DNA from: Vibrio syngnathi
Lineage (GTDB): Bacteria; Pseudomonadota; Gammaproteobacteria; Enterobacterales; Vibrionaceae
Direction: 5' to 3'
DNA: 64,000 nucleotides
Assembly: GCF_002119525.1 (NCBI RefSeq)
Contig: NZ_CP017916.1
Coordinates: 868,001 to 932,000 of the forward strand
Each line of letters opens with the position of its first letter. Within the stretch, counting starts at the first letter, position 1. The notes beneath the pieces are model-generated. The model was not told the origin of the DNA and made no database searches. It saw only the letters and a program-made list of their open reading frames with translations. The position numbers and the translations under genes were made by a program. Below, piece after piece: positions 19,969 through 30,375 of the stretch.

Positions 19969-19985
19969 TTCAGGTCAGACCTCTT
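19969..19985 (+). promoter_or_regulatory. FadR-like operator of fadIJ
   Basis: TTCAGGTCAGACCTCTT matches the FadR consensus AACTGGTCAGACCTGTT at 13 of 17 positions, including the whole GGTCAGACCT core. It overlaps the predicted transcript start, the position expected for repression that is relieved by long-chain acyl-CoA. Confidence 0.7.
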
Positions 19986-20002
19986 AACCTTAAGGAGAAA
20001 CC

Positions 20003-21310
20003 ATGGGCAAACAGGAAGTCAAAACGCGTTCTGGAGAACGTGTTGCCGTTGTCGCTGGACTACGAACCCCATTCGCTCGTCAGAGCACAGAATTTAGCCA
20101 AGTGCCTGCGGTTGACCTAGGCAAAATGGTGGTGAGCGAAATGCTTGCAAGAACTGATGTCGATCCTGCGCTGATCGAACAAGTTGTGTTCGGCCAAGTA
20201 GTGCAAATGCCAGAAGCACCGAACATTGCACGTGAAATCGTGTTGGGCACAGGCATGGACATCAATACTGATGCCTACAGCGTGACGCGAGCATGTGCGA
20301 CTAGCTTCCAAGCTGCAGTTAACGTGACCGAGAGCATTATGGCCGGCACGATTGATGTTGGAATTGCGGGCGGTGCGGACTCTTCTTCTGTATTGCCAAT
20401 TGGTGTTTCGAAAAAGTTAGCGGCGAACTTATTAGCACTGAGTAAAACGAAAACCATAGGTCAAAAACTGAAGATTCTTAAAACATTTTCAGTCAAAGAT
20501 TTAATGCCAGTACCACCAGCAGTCGCAGAATACTCGACAGGTTTGTCTATGGGACAAACTGCTGAGCAGATGGCTAAGACACATGGTATTACTCGCGAAG
20601 CTCAAGATGCACTTGCTCACCGTTCTCACTCTTTGGCTTCTCAAGCATGGAAAGAAGGCAAGATTAAAGACGAAGTGATGACGGCATTCCCCGCGCCTTA
20701 TAAAAAGTACCTAGCAGAAGACAACAACATTCGCCACGACTCGACGGTTGAAGGTTACGCTAAATTGCGCCCTGCATTCGACAGACAATACGGCAGTGTA
20801 ACGGCAGCCAATGCCACGCCTCTTACTGATGGCGGTGCCGCAGTGATGTTGATGCGCGAAGGCAAAGCGAAAGAGCTAGGCTTAGAAGTGCTTGGTTATA
20901 TCCGTGGCTACGCGTTCTCAGCGATTGGTGTTGAAACGGATATGTTGATGGGTCCGACTTACGCGACCTCTCAAGTATTGAAGAACACAGGCCTAGAATT
21001 ATCAGATCTAACGCTTATCGAGATGCACGAAGCATTTGCAGCCCAAGTTCTGGCTAACGTTAAAATGTTTGCAAGCGATGAATTTGCTCAGAAAAATCTT
21101 GGCCGTGAAAAAGCGCTTGGCGAGATTGATATGGAGAAGTTCAACGTACTCGGCAGTTCAATTGCCTACGGACATCCGTTTGCAGCGACTGGCGCACGCA
21201 TGATGACCCAAACACTACGTGAACTGAAACGTCGCGGCGGCGGCTTAGCACTGAATACGGCTTGCGCGGCTGGTGGCTTAGGTGCAGCAATGATCTTGGA
21301 GGTGGAATAA
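20003..21310 (+). CDS. fadI: 3-ketoacyl-CoA thiolase FadI
   Basis: FadI is the thiolase subunit of the FadIJ beta-oxidation complex and cleaves 3-ketoacyl-CoA to acetyl-CoA and a shortened acyl-CoA. The 435 residues contain the catalytic Cys98 ([12 protein letters not shown]), the His in [26 protein letters not shown], and the second catalytic Cys in [19 protein letters not shown] is well spaced before the ATG. The stop overlaps the fadJ start (TAATG). Length matches E. coli FadI (436). Confidence 0.96.
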   Translation: MGKQEVKTRSGERVAVVAGLRTPFARQSTEFSQVPAVDLGKMVVSEMLARTDVDPALIEQVVFGQVVQMPEAPNIAREIVLGTGMDINTDAYSVTRACATSFQAAVNVTESIMAGTIDVGIAGGADSSSVLPIGVSKKLAANLLALSKTKTIGQKLKILKTFSVKDLMPVPPAVAEYSTGLSMGQTAEQMAKTHGITREAQDALAHRSHSLASQAWKEGKIKDEVMTAFPAPYKKYLAEDNNIRHDSTVEGYAKLRPAFDRQYGSVTAANATPLTDGGAAVMLMREGKAKELGLEVLGYIRGYAFSAIGVETDMLMGPTYATSQVLKNTGLELSDLTLIEMHEAFAAQVLANVKMFASDEFAQKNLGREKALGEIDMEKFNVLGSSIAYGHPFAATGARMMTQTLRELKRRGGGLALNTACAAGGLGAAMILEVE

Positions 21311-23556
21311 TGTCTACGACTCTTGATGTGAAAAAAGAAAAGAAAGCAGTCAAAAAAACGGATTCAAAGCCAGTGACTGTATCTAAAAGTGACCAGACGG
21401 TTTCAAACGATGAAGCCGTAAAACCGGCGACCGCGTTTTCTTTAACTATCGATGACCAAGATATTGCATGGCTTGCGATCGATGTGCCAAACGAGAAAAT
21501 GAACACACTCCAAGCGGCGTTTGCTGGAGAAATGAAAGCCATCTTCGTGCAACTAAAAGAAAAGCAAAGCCGAGTTAAAGGCTTGATCGTACATTCATTG
21601 AAGCCAGATAACTTTATCGCTGGTGCTGATGTTCGAATGCTTGATGCGTGCAAAACCGCTGATGAAGCACAGTCTCTCGCTCGCCAAGGGCAAGAGATGT
21701 TCCAAACATTATCTGATTTGCCTTACCCAGTGGTTGCTGCGATACATGGTCCATGTTTAGGTGGTGGTTTAGAGCTCGCACTAGCATGTGATTATCGTGT
21801 ATGTACTGATTCCGACAAGACCCGTCTTGGCTTACCAGAAGTGCAGTTAGGCTTATTACCCGGCTCTGGTGGTACACAACGCCTGCCTCGCCTTATTGGT
21901 TTACTGCCTTCTCTTGACCTTATTCTTACGGGCAAGCAACTGCGCGCTAAAAAAGCGAAATCGCTCGGCGTTGTCGATGCTTGTGTACCTGAAACTATCT
22001 TGCTTGAAGTTGCTAAGAGCTTTGTTGAAAAGAACTCAGGCGGCAAAAAAGGTAAGCGTCTTGCGTCTAAAGTTCAGGCTTCGACCAAGGAAAAGCTAAT
22101 CTCACGAAATAACCTTGGTCGAAAAATGATTTTCGAACAGGCTTCAAAGAAAACGAATCAGAAAACGCGCGGTAATTACCCTGCAGCTGATGCGATTCTT
22201 GATGTGATTCGGTACGGCCTTGAGAACGGCTTTGATAAAGGCCTTCAGTATGAAGCGAAGCGTTTCTCTGAATTGGTGATGACCGCAGAATCTAAAGCCC
22301 TTCGTTCGATTTTCTTTGCCACGACTGAAATGAAAAAAGAGCACGGTGCAGACGCAGAACCAAAAGCGGTTAAGCGTGTTGGTGTACTAGGCGGCGGTCT
22401 TATGGGCGCTGGTATCAGTCATGTCAGCGTTGCAAAAGCGAAAGTTCCGGTTCGTATTAAAGACGTATCAAATGAAGGTGTGCTCAACGCACTTAACTAC
22501 AACTTTAAGTTGTTCGATAAGCAGCGTAAACGTCGTATTCTGAGCCGAGCGGGTCTTGAAAGTAAGATGTTACAACTGTCTGGTGGTATCGACTTTACGA
22601 GTTTTAACCACACCGATGTGGTGATTGAAGCGGTATTTGAAGATCTTGACCTTAAGCAATCAATGGTTGCAGACATTGAAGCCAATGCTAAGTCAGAGAC
22701 TATCTTTGCGACCAACACGTCTTCACTGCCAATCCACAAAATTGCAGAGAAAGCGCAGCGACCAGAAAACGTGGTTGGTCTTCACTACTTCAGCCCGGCA
22801 GAAAAAATGCCGCTAGTAGAAGTCATCCCTCATGAAACAACGTCAGAAGAGACGATTTCGACGGTGGTGGCATTAGCGAAGAAGCAAGGTAAAACGCCGA
22901 TTGTTGTTAAAGACACGGCAGGTTTCTACGTGAATCGTATCCTTGCTCCGTACATGAATGAAGCCGCGCATCTGTTATTGGCGAATGAGCCGATTGAAAA
23001 GCTCGACAGCACGTTATTGGACTTCGGTTTCCCGGTTGGCCCAATTACCTTGCTAGATGAGGTAGGCGTTGATATCGGAGCGAAGATTATTCCGATTCTG
23101 GTTAATGAACTAGGCGACCGCTTCCAAGGCCCTGATGTGTTCGATATTCTTTTGAATGACAACCGTAAAGGTCGTAAGAGTGGTAAAGGATTCTATACCT
23201 ACAAGGGTAAGAAGAAGGAAGTGGACAAGTCAGTTTACAAACTGCTTAAGCTGCAACCTGAGCCTAAGCTAAGTGACAACGATATCGCTATGCGCTGTGT
23301 ACTGCCGATGCTTAACGAAGCGGTTCGTTGTTTGGATGACGGTATTATCCGCAGCCCACGTGATGGTGATATTGGTGCTATTTTCGGTATCGGTTTCCCT
23401 CCATTCCTAGGTGGTCCGTTCCGTTATATGGATCAAATCGGTATTAAGTCATTGGTTGAGATGATGAACGACTTCGCTAAGAAGTACGGTGATCGTTTTG
23501 CGCCATGTGATGGCCTACTGACACGTGCTGGCTTGGATGAGTCTTTTTATAAGTAA
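21310..23556 (+). CDS. fadJ: Fatty acid oxidation complex alpha subunit FadJ
   Basis: FadJ carries enoyl-CoA hydratase and 3-hydroxyacyl-CoA dehydrogenase activity. From the ATG at 21310 it has 748 residues: a Lys/Ser-rich N-terminal tail of about 45 residues, a crotonase domain (catalytic Glu region [17 protein letters not shown] and [21 protein letters not shown]), an NAD-binding domain ([15 protein letters not shown]) and two C-terminal HAD domains. It is some 30 residues longer than E. coli FadJ, all of it in the basic tail; a later start is possible but the TAATG junction with fadI favours this one. A terminator follows. Confidence 0.95.
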   Translation: MSTTLDVKKEKKAVKKTDSKPVTVSKSDQTVSNDEAVKPATAFSLTIDDQDIAWLAIDVPNEKMNTLQAAFAGEMKAIFVQLKEKQSRVKGLIVHSLKPDNFIAGADVRMLDACKTADEAQSLARQGQEMFQTLSDLPYPVVAAIHGPCLGGGLELALACDYRVCTDSDKTRLGLPEVQLGLLPGSGGTQRLPRLIGLLPSLDLILTGKQLRAKKAKSLGVVDACVPETILLEVAKSFVEKNSGGKKGKRLASKVQASTKEKLISRNNLGRKMIFEQASKKTNQKTRGNYPAADAILDVIRYGLENGFDKGLQYEAKRFSELVMTAESKALRSIFFATTEMKKEHGADAEPKAVKRVGVLGGGLMGAGISHVSVAKAKVPVRIKDVSNEGVLNALNYNFKLFDKQRKRRILSRAGLESKMLQLSGGIDFTSFNHTDVVIEAVFEDLDLKQSMVADIEANAKSETIFATNTSSLPIHKIAEKAQRPENVVGLHYFSPAEKMPLVEVIPHETTSEETISTVVALAKKQGKTPIVVKDTAGFYVNRILAPYMNEAAHLLLANEPIEKLDSTLLDFGFPVGPITLLDEVGVDIGAKIIPILVNELGDRFQGPDVFDILLNDNRKGRKSGKGFYTYKGKKKEVDKSVYKLLKLQPEPKLSDNDIAMRCVLPMLNEAVRCLDDGIIRSPRDGDIGAIFGIGFPPFLGGPFRYMDQIGIKSLVEMMNDFAKKYGDRFAPCDGLLTRAGLDESFYK

Positions 23557-23593
23557 CTCTCTATGCAGGTAACGTTCTAGGACATTAATTATC

Positions 23594-23631
23594 AAGCCCG
23601 TATCAAGCAATTGATGCGGGCTTTATTTTTA
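23594..23631 (+). terminator. Terminator of fadIJ
   Basis: AAGCCCGTATCAA / TTGATGCGGGCTT stem (one G-T pair) followed by TATTTTTAT. Confidence 0.9.
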
Positions 23632-23649
23632 TGTGCGAGCGAAAGGAAT

Positions 23650-23942
23650 GAGATTCCCTACTCAGTCGTTGCTCCTTCTCGGGAATGATGGAGGGAGTGA
23701 TGTGTTCTGTCTGATAGCATTGGCTTGGTGTCGGAGATTCCAGATTAAGTTGTTCCTCCTTCTCGGGAATGGCGGGGGAGGGGGATGTGTTCTGTCTGGT
23801 GGCGTTGGCTTGGTGTGGGAGATTCCCGGCTCAGTCGTTCCTCCTTCTCGGGAATGACGAGGAGAGGGATGTGTTTTGCCAGATATTATCGGTGTGTCGG
23901 GAGATTCCCGATTCAGTCGTTTCTCCTTCTCGGGAATGACCA
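23650..23942. repeat. Four-copy array of palindromic intergenic repeats
   Basis: The motif AGATTCC...GTTCCTCCTTCTCGGGAATG recurs at 23651, 23735, 23820 and 23902, with spacings of 84, 85 and 82 bases. Within a unit ATTCCCGA pairs with TCGGGAAT around a variable TCAGTCGTT-CTCCTTC loop (perfect in the last copy). Between the stems are semi-conserved GATGTGTTCTGTCTG and GTTGGCTTGGTGTG segments. No start codon with a ribosome site or long frame is credible here. It resembles palindromic dispersed repeats of Vibrio rather than CRISPR: the 'spacers' are themselves similar. Confidence 0.85.
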
Positions 23943-24016
23943 AAGAGAGGTTGAAAGTAAGCTATTAGTGTCAATAGGCGGATTGTGGCTAATGCATTGC
24001 AATCAAAACTACCGTC

Positions 24017-24051
24017 ATCTCCTAAAGCGACGAAGGAGCGTAATAGGAGAT
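24017..24051. repeat. Further isolated inverted repeat
   Basis: ATCTCCTA at 24017-24024 and TAGGAGAT at 24044-24051 form perfect arms around a GCGACGAAGGAGCG-containing loop. It has the same architecture as the neighbouring array but a different sequence. The rest of the fadJ-ptrA gap shows nothing else. Confidence 0.6.
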
Positions 24052-24071
24052 CTGTTTTTATGCTGCACCCA

Positions 24072-24103
24072 ATAAAAAAGGTTGATGCTTTCACATCAAC
24101 CTT
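24072..24103 (-). terminator. Terminator of the M16 protease gene
   Basis: AAGGTTGATG / CATCAACCTT perfect stem (24078-24087 with 24094-24103), T-tract on the minus strand, 21 bases after the protease stop. Confidence 0.9.
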
Positions 24104-24124
24104 ATGATTTTCATTCCAGCTTTA

Positions 24125-26902
24125 TCAGCCAAGCTCACAGTCTTTAGGGCGCAACTGAAACTCATCAATAGAGCCTATTTCCACACCTGCTGATAACTTC
24201 TCTTCTTCGTTATGAGCGTTACCTTGTGCGTGCATAATCAGACGATTCGCTGTACGAGGTTTAAGTTGGCTAACCACAAAACGCATCATGTCTGAGCGAG
24301 TCAGGCCTTTGAGCTCTTCTAACACGCGATCCCTCTGGTTGAATTCCCAATCCTTATTGCCTATGGCAACCCATAAGCGTTGAGCACGTCCTCGCAAGGT
24401 GGTGTCTGGCGTTGAAATTTGATTCCAGAGGCCGCGTTTACTGCTGTGCCATTGATAGTCGTTAAGCTCTAACAGCACCATGTAAAAGGCATTGAGGAAC
24501 TCATCTATCGAGGCTAACAAGTCTGCCGGGGCAGCATTAGGCGATTGCACATACAACACAATTCCTGGGTGTCGGTTCAACGGCATATTACCAGTGCCGA
24601 CCATATAACCCAGCTGCTGCTTAGTACGTATCTCATGGAAGAAAGTGGCTGACATCAAGTGGTTTGCCAATGAATACAGTGCAATATTTGTAGGTGATAT
24701 ATCTGAACATTGGTAGTAAACCACGATGGCTGAATCATCTTGATTACACACCACTTCACGTTGGAAACTACCATTATCACCCAGCATGATTAAAGGGCGC
24801 AGTGACTCTTCGTATGCTTGATCTTGAACACGCAATGCATCTTTTAGCGTTTCAGCCATCTTATACGCGTCAGCTTTTTTCCAGTCACCATACACAAACA
24901 TTTCGACATGCAGTTCAGCCAAAATAGCTTGAACAAAACAAGAAAGCTCATCGACTTCGATTGTTTCCAGCGCTTCAATTAAAACGGAATAGGGTGGGTT
25001 ATTTGGCTGTAAGATTCCCGTCATCGCATTGAACAGCTGAGAAATAGGACGGTCTTGCGACGCGTTATTCCAATTTCTGAGCAATTGATGCTTAATCGTT
25101 TCGAAGCGTGTTGGACTAAAGTTACGAGCTTGAAAATGCTCAAGGATCATATTGAGCAACTGTGGTTGCTTTTCGCTGAACCCAGAAAGAGTCAGTGTGA
25201 CACCGCCTTGATGGGTATACATGTTGTACCCCATACCAGCAATCTCAGCTTGATACGTATCTTTTTCAAGTGAGTCTAAGAACATCTCTACACACAAGCG
25301 TGTTTTAACGATGTTTCTCGGGGTGGCCACTGAGTGTGGGCTATCTATAGCGATATACACCACACCTTTAGGTACTCGAAATTGATGATCTTGTAGATGC
25401 CACAGTTTGAAACCGTCTAATTCTTCTAACAGTTGCGGGTACTTAGCATCACCTTCGAGTTCAGCCGGGTCTAAATCGTAGCAAATAAACGGGTTTTTAT
25501 TTGGAAGCTCAAACTGCCAACTGGGGTTGATGCACGTAAAGCATAGAATTTGCTCAGCGCTAAAAGGCGTAACAGAGTAGGGTGTAAAGTACCACTTCGC
25601 TTCTCTGTCATACTCGAAGCCTTGAGCTACGACGGTGCTCCGCATGTTGTCGACGGATAAGTAGCGAAGCAAAGAGCGTTGTAACTCTTTGTCGAAATGC
25701 GACATTTTGTAATCGCCATACACCACATCTTGCTCTTGGTAATGCTGCATGTTGATCACGAGATGGCTGACGACATCAAGTGGTCTTGAGGGCTCTTGAA
25801 AGCGGAAGGCTGATTCCAAAACAGCCCGTTTTTCGAGGTAACGCCACTCTTCAATACCTTGTTGTTCAATCAACTTAATGTACTGGAACACTGCTTGAAT
25901 GATGTTATCGGTTTTGGTTAAACCTTCGATGGTTAATGAGCAACTGACTGTGAAATCACGGTAGTTACTGCCGCTTGCGCCGCCACCAGCCGAGAGTGAG
26001 GTTATCCAACCTTTCTCTTTTAACTGCATCATCAAGCTACCTTCTCCTTCATAACCTAAAAGGTGTGCAAAGAATGACAATGGCTTAATACCATAGTGTT
26101 CGTCCATGCTTGGCATCGGGAAGGTTAAGATAAGTTTGCGCACTTCTTTGATCGGTTTAACGTGTACTTGTACCCCCGTGCTTAATTCGCCAACAATCGG
26201 TACTTCAACCTTTTTACCTTGTAGTTTGTGGTTGGTAATCGAGCTAAAGCGATCCTCAACCCAGCTTTGCATCTCGTCCAGTGATTGATTACCAGACAGC
26301 GTCAGTGTCATTAAGTCTGAAGAGTACTGCTGCTGGTGGAAAGCCAAGATCTCTTGTCGAATCGTCTCGCCGTTTCGGTCACCCAACGTATCGATATTAC
26401 CGACAGAAAACTTCGAGAATGGGTGACAGTGATTTACCAATTCTTTGGTCACTTGGTACAAGCGTCGCGAGTCGTCGTTGAGTTTCATTTTATACTCTGA
26501 ATCAACGGCTTGGCGTTCTTTGTCTAATGCTTCTTCGTTGAACAGGGGGGCGGTAAAAAACTGGCTGAAGCGATCGAGTGCATTTTCAAAGGCATTCAAT
26601 TCAACATCAAAAAAGAAGCAGGTGTGTTCGGTTCCTGTCCAAGCGTTGTTGCTACCGCCATGTTGGCTGATAAAACTTTGGAACTCTCCGACCTTTGGAT
26701 ACTTTTCAGTTCCCAAAAATAGCATATGCTCTAAGTAGTGAGCTAAACCCTCTCGGTCTGTAGGGTCATCAAAGTGCCCGACATTAACGGCGAGTGCGGC
26801 TGCAGCTTTTTGAGCGTTCTGATCGTGAACTAACAGTACTCTCAACCCGTTATCCAATGTTACGTAACGGTATTGATGTTCATCATTAGGGCTTAAATGC
26901 AC
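24125..26902 (-). CDS. Insulinase-family (M16) metalloprotease, protease III-like
   Basis: A 925-residue M16A zinc protease, the pitrilysin/insulysin layout of four homologous domains. The inverted zinc motif HYLEH (His-x-x-Glu-His) lies at about residues 60-64 and is followed by ELNAFENALDRF and the distal glutamate region DSEYKMKLNDDSRR. Unlike E. coli protease III (PtrA), no signal peptide is seen, so it is probably cytoplasmic. The start is GTG at 26902, with GGAG 8 bases before it on the minus strand; a nearby ATG is out of frame. The function is likely degradation of small peptides. Confidence 0.93.
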   Translation of the reverse strand: MHLSPNDEHQYRYVTLDNGLRVLLVHDQNAQKAAAALAVNVGHFDDPTDREGLAHYLEHMLFLGTEKYPKVGEFQSFISQHGGSNNAWTGTEHTCFFFDVELNAFENALDRFSQFFTAPLFNEEALDKERQAVDSEYKMKLNDDSRRLYQVTKELVNHCHPFSKFSVGNIDTLGDRNGETIRQEILAFHQQQYSSDLMTLTLSGNQSLDEMQSWVEDRFSSITNHKLQGKKVEVPIVGELSTGVQVHVKPIKEVRKLILTFPMPSMDEHYGIKPLSFFAHLLGYEGEGSLMMQLKEKGWITSLSAGGGASGSNYRDFTVSCSLTIEGLTKTDNIIQAVFQYIKLIEQQGIEEWRYLEKRAVLESAFRFQEPSRPLDVVSHLVINMQHYQEQDVVYGDYKMSHFDKELQRSLLRYLSVDNMRSTVVAQGFEYDREAKWYFTPYSVTPFSAEQILCFTCINPSWQFELPNKNPFICYDLDPAELEGDAKYPQLLEELDGFKLWHLQDHQFRVPKGVVYIAIDSPHSVATPRNIVKTRLCVEMFLDSLEKDTYQAEIAGMGYNMYTHQGGVTLTLSGFSEKQPQLLNMILEHFQARNFSPTRFETIKHQLLRNWNNASQDRPISQLFNAMTGILQPNNPPYSVLIEALETIEVDELSCFVQAILAELHVEMFVYGDWKKADAYKMAETLKDALRVQDQAYEESLRPLIMLGDNGSFQREVVCNQDDSAIVVYYQCSDISPTNIALYSLANHLMSATFFHEIRTKQQLGYMVGTGNMPLNRHPGIVLYVQSPNAAPADLLASIDEFLNAFYMVLLELNDYQWHSSKRGLWNQISTPDTTLRGRAQRLWVAIGNKDWEFNQRDRVLEELKGLTRSDMMRFVVSQLKPRTANRLIMHAQGNAHNEEEKLSAGVEIGSIDEFQLRPKDCELG

Positions 26903-27208
26903 AGATGCATCTCCAGAGAAGGTGGTTTTTAAATTATGTACGCGATGATTTAAGGTGCAAACCTCGCGATCATATTTTGGGATATGAAGTGCTTTTTGGC
27001 GACTTCTAAATCACTTTTATCGATTTTTATCAGTGATTTATTTTCTTTTAATAAGATTGTTAAGAAAGTCGAACTCTTTAGCAAGTGACTTGATATAATT
27101 ATTTATATAGACTGCGTTTTCTCTAGTTTGAGAGCCAAACGCTAAGTAGCGTATCGCTGATATATAGGATATATCGACTTTCGAAATGTTACGTAGACAG
27201 GACTGAAC
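26903..27208. other. Divergent intergenic region between the M16 protease gene and sixA
   Basis: No gene is visible. It holds a 9-bp inverted repeat TAAATCACT/AGTGATTTA (27007-27015 with 27032-27040, 16-base gap) and an AT-rich stretch with TATAAT at 27093 that could be a sixA promoter -10, without a clear -35. Confidence 0.5.
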
Positions 27209-27673
27209 ATGAAAATATTCATAATGCGCCACGGTGAAGCAGAACATTTTGCTAACTCGGATGCAGAACGAGCGTTAACGAAGCGCGGTAAAATGGCGTC
27301 TCTTGCGGTAGCTCAAGCTGCAAATGAGCAAGGATTTAGCCAGTTCGATAAAGTGCTTGTGAGCCCATATCTAAGGGCACAAGAAACGTGGTTAGAAATC
27401 TCTCAGGCATTTTCTGGAAAGAAAGTCGAAACCTGTGATGATATTACGCCTTATGGTATGTCTGACGATGTGTTTGATTTGACCATAGCAATGGCTGAAG
27501 TAGAAAAGCTAGAGACCATTTTATTTGTTTCTCATTTACCTCTAGTGGGCTATTTAACGGCTGAATTTGCGACGGGCATGGCGCCACCTATGTTCCCAAC
27601 CTCAGGGCTAGCGTGTATTGAATTCGACCTTGAAAAACAAAAAGGCGAGTTGCTTTGGAACATTAACCCATAG
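27209..27673 (+). CDS. sixA: Phosphohistidine phosphatase SixA
   Basis: SixA dephosphorylates phosphohistidine on HPt proteins and on the nitrogen PTS component. The 154 residues begin with the RHG signature of the histidine phosphatase superfamily (MRHGEAE, His8), followed by ALTKRGKMAS, the arginine of SPYLRAQETW and the second histidine in FVSHLPLVGYL. Length is normal. It converges on smrB with a shared terminator. Confidence 0.93.
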   Translation: MKIFIMRHGEAEHFANSDAERALTKRGKMASLAVAQAANEQGFSQFDKVLVSPYLRAQETWLEISQAFSGKKVETCDDITPYGMSDDVFDLTIAMAEVEKLETILFVSHLPLVGYLTAEFATGMAPPMFPTSGLACIEFDLEKQKGELLWNINP

Positions 27674-27700
27674 CTGAGACCGTTTTCTCAAGACAAATTT

Positions 27701-27738
27701 AAGGGCACCTCATGATTATTGAGATGCCCTTTGTTGTT
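27701..27738. terminator. Terminator between sixA and smrB
   Basis: AAGGGCA-C-CTCA (27701-27712) pairs with TGAG-A-TGCCCTT (27720-27731) with one internal mismatch; T-rich flanks suit both strands moderately. Confidence 0.65.
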
Positions 27739-27809
27739 TCTAACGGACCATTCCGACCAAGCGACAAGGTGCTGGACGTACTTATTTAGAATAAAGAGCA
27801 AGTCGATGG

Positions 27810-28340
27810 CTATTTATCTGGGATAGCAAGTAAAACCAGTAGCGCCCCATGACCACCGAACTCTAAAGGTGCTTGGTGAAAAGCCATCACATCTGGGTGC
27901 TGTGCTAACCATAAAGGCACTTTCTGTTTAAGGATGTGTTTACCAATACCGTGCTGTACACAGGCACATGCCACACTTTCTTTAATACAGTGAGCAATCA
28001 TCGCGCCAAGTTCTCGTTTGGCTTCCTGCTGCGTCATACCGTGCATATCAAGATACACATCAGGTACGTAGACACCACGACGTAAGCGCTTCACCTCATA
28101 TTTAGAGACATCATCGCGCGCATAACGTGTCGGGCCCTCTTCGCTAAGATGCGGAATGAACTCATCCGAGAAATAAAACTCGCTATCACTGGCTTGTCTT
28201 GCCGTTCGAGTAATTTCTTTTTGCTTGGCATTTCTTTTTGGCTGCTGGACTATGGTATCCTGTTGCAACTTTTTAACGCCCTTTACTGCATCGTTGAACA
28301 GGGCGAAATCGTCATCGAAGTCGGTGTCTTTTTTGCTCAT
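27810..28340 (-). CDS. smrB: Endonuclease SmrB (Smr domain)
   Basis: SmrB cleaves mRNA between collided ribosomes. The 176 residues have a disordered basic N-terminus and a C-terminal Smr domain with the DxH motif in YLDMHGMTQQEA, then CVQHGIGKHILKQKVP and FGGHGALLVLL. The ATG at 28340 (MSKKDTDFDDDFALF) matches the family start; the frame is open upstream to 28400, which would overlap the prmB ribosome site. It is divergent from prmB, as in many gammaproteobacteria. Confidence 0.94.
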   Translation of the reverse strand: MSKKDTDFDDDFALFNDAVKGVKKLQQDTIVQQPKRNAKQKEITRTARQASDSEFYFSDEFIPHLSEEGPTRYARDDVSKYEVKRLRRGVYVPDVYLDMHGMTQQEAKRELGAMIAHCIKESVACACVQHGIGKHILKQKVPLWLAQHPDVMAFHQAPLEFGGHGALLVLLAIPDK

Positions 28341-28402
28341 CAGGTTATGAATTCTAATTAGAAACGTAATTAGCAGTATTGTAGCGCTTTTCGGAGACAA
28401 TT

Positions 28403-29335
28403 TTGGATAAGATTTTTGTAGAAGAAGCGGTATCAGAACTACACACGCTTCAAGATGTGATTCGTTGGACTGTTAGTCGCTTTAACGCAGCGGGCCTATT
28501 TTATGGTCACGGCACTGATAACGCGTGGGATGAGGCGGTACAACTAATTTTACCTACTCTTTATCTGCCGATTGATGTTCCTTCGCATGTGATGAACTCT
28601 CGTTTAACGAGCAGCGAACGTCTGCGTATTGTTGAGCGCGTAATCAAGCGTATCAATGAGCGTACACCAACGGCTTACTTAACCAATAAAGCTTGGTTCT
28701 GTGGCCTTGAGTTCTTCGTTGATGAGCGCGTTCTTGTGCCTCGTTCTCCAATTGGTGAGCTGATTGAAGCTCAATTCCAACCTTGGTTAATTGAAGAGCC
28801 AACTCGCATCATGGATATGTGTACGGGTAGTGGTTGTATTGCTATTGCTTGTGCTCATGCATTCCCTGACGCAGAAGTAGATGCGATTGATATCTCTACA
28901 GACGCATTGCAAGTTGCAGAGCAGAACGTTCAAGATCACGGTATGGAGCAGCAAGTGTTCCCAATCCGTTCAGATCTTTTCCGTGATTTGCCAAAAGAGA
29001 AATACAACCTGATCGTATCTAACCCACCTTACGTGGACGAAGAAGATATGAACAGCCTGCCAGATGAGTTTACTCACGAGCCAGAACTTGGCCTAGCAGC
29101 GGGTACAGACGGTCTGAAATTGGTTCGACGCATCTTAGCTAACGCACCTGACTACCTAACTGACGACGGTATTCTTATCTGTGAAGTGGGCAACTCAATG
29201 GTTCACATGATGGATCAGTACCCAGAGATTCCATTCACTTGGATTGAATTCTCTAACGGTGGTCATGGCGTATTCATGATCACTCGTGAGCAGCTTGTTG
29301 CTTGCGCAGATGAGTTCTCTATCTACAAAGACTAG
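28403..29335 (+). CDS. prmB: Ribosomal protein L3 N5-glutamine methyltransferase PrmB
   Basis: PrmB methylates a glutamine in ribosomal protein L3. The 310 residues contain the S-adenosylmethionine motif [15 protein letters not shown] (about 134-148) and the catalytic NPPY ([11 protein letters not shown]). The start is TTG at 28403, with GGAGA 5 bases before it; the N-terminus [15 protein letters not shown] agrees with E. coli PrmB, so the unusual start is well supported. In E. coli aroC lies close by; here aroC is 21 kb away. Confidence 0.96.
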   Translation: MDKIFVEEAVSELHTLQDVIRWTVSRFNAAGLFYGHGTDNAWDEAVQLILPTLYLPIDVPSHVMNSRLTSSERLRIVERVIKRINERTPTAYLTNKAWFCGLEFFVDERVLVPRSPIGELIEAQFQPWLIEEPTRIMDMCTGSGCIAIACAHAFPDAEVDAIDISTDALQVAEQNVQDHGMEQQVFPIRSDLFRDLPKEKYNLIVSNPPYVDEEDMNSLPDEFTHEPELGLAAGTDGLKLVRRILANAPDYLTDDGILICEVGNSMVHMMDQYPEIPFTWIEFSNGGHGVFMITREQLVACADEFSIYKD

Positions 29336-29434
29336 GTTACTGTTAGTTGTTAGCTTAGGGGTTTAGCTTAGAGATTAAGCTAAAAACTTAAGGTTAGAAT
29401 CTGATAAGACGTTCTATTTGAAACGTTTGAATTT

Positions 29435-29466
29435 AAACGCCATGCAGCAATGCATGGCGTTTTTTA
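29435..29466 (+). terminator. Terminator of prmB
   Basis: AAACGCCATGCA / TGCATGGCGTTT perfect 12-bp stem with GCAA tetraloop and T tail, 100 bases after prmB. Confidence 0.9.
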
Positions 29467-29596
29467 TTGCCGAAATTTAAGGGATAAGTAAGCAGCACAG
29501 AGTGAACGTGTTCAATATTTAGTTGCTTAATATGAATAGCTATTACATATTGGTGCTCAATATTTAGTCGTTTTAGTGAGTTAAGGAGAATTCGCG

Positions 29597-30238
29597 ATGA
29601 CCTTTGATACATGGATTTATTATTTGCTAGCGGTGTTGATTTTAACTGCCTCACCAGGGCCAAGCTCTTTGTTGTGCATGACTAAGGGTGTGCAATCTGG
29701 CTTTAAGTTATCGATATTTACCGCCTTGGGTAGCGTGACTGCCATTACCGGAATCCTCACGTTATCTTTTACCGGTTTAGGGGTGATCATTGCTTCGTCA
29801 GAAGTGGTGTTTAATATCATTAAGTGGACGGGGGCTGCTTACCTTATTTATCTCGGTTGGAAGTCGTTACGATCGAGTCAGCAAGATTACGACAAGTTAT
29901 CGAATCAACAAGCAGACTCTCAACCTGTTAAAGAAAGCGCTGCACAGCATTATGTGAGTGGCTTTATTGTTGGTGCGAGTAACCCAAAGGCTATCTTGTT
30001 TTTTACCGCACTTTTCCCTCAGTTTATTGATCCATCGATAGCGCTATTTCCTCAATTTGTAGTGTTCGCTTTGACCTTCGTTGTTATGGAGTTGTCTTGG
30101 TTATTGGTCTACGCCTACTTAGGTGCTAAATCATCAAATTGGTTGTTTGCGAAAGGCCGAGCTAAGGTTTTCAATCGTATCACTGGAGGCGTGTTTATTG
30201 GTGCAGGTGCGCTGCTTTCTGCGACAAGCAGAGCGTAA
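29597..30238 (+). CDS. LysE/RhtB-family amino acid exporter
   Basis: A 213-residue inner-membrane protein with about six hydrophobic segments and the LysE/RhtB N-terminal signature (ILTASPGPSSLLCMTKGVQSG, split here as SPGPSS near residue 20). GFIVGASNPKAILFFTALFPQF is the conserved second half signature. The family exports amino acids such as homoserine, threonine, lysine or leucine; the substrate cannot be read from the sequence. AAGGAGAA gives a good ribosome site. Confidence 0.9.
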   Translation: MTFDTWIYYLLAVLILTASPGPSSLLCMTKGVQSGFKLSIFTALGSVTAITGILTLSFTGLGVIIASSEVVFNIIKWTGAAYLIYLGWKSLRSSQQDYDKLSNQQADSQPVKESAAQHYVSGFIVGASNPKAILFFTALFPQFIDPSIALFPQFVVFALTFVVMELSWLLVYAYLGAKSSNWLFAKGRAKVFNRITGGVFIGAGALLSATSRA

Positions 30239-30375
30239 TTTTCAATTTATCAAAGGCCTGAATAGTTACGGAAAATTATTCAGGCTGTCATAAAAGGTTA
30301 ATATTAATGTGCTTGCTGCTTTTAGCGAAAAGTCGATATATTGGTGTTACATCATCACGTTCTCAGGAGAGACAT

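Noticed and set aside
23650..23942. Possible CRISPR array
   Set aside because: Units are about 84 bases with similar, not unique, intervening sequence, and no cas genes are nearby. It fits palindromic dispersed repeats.
23633..24094. Several short overlapping frames of 70-96 codons in the repeat array
   Set aside because: They are built from the repeats, lack ribosome sites and are low-complexity in composition.
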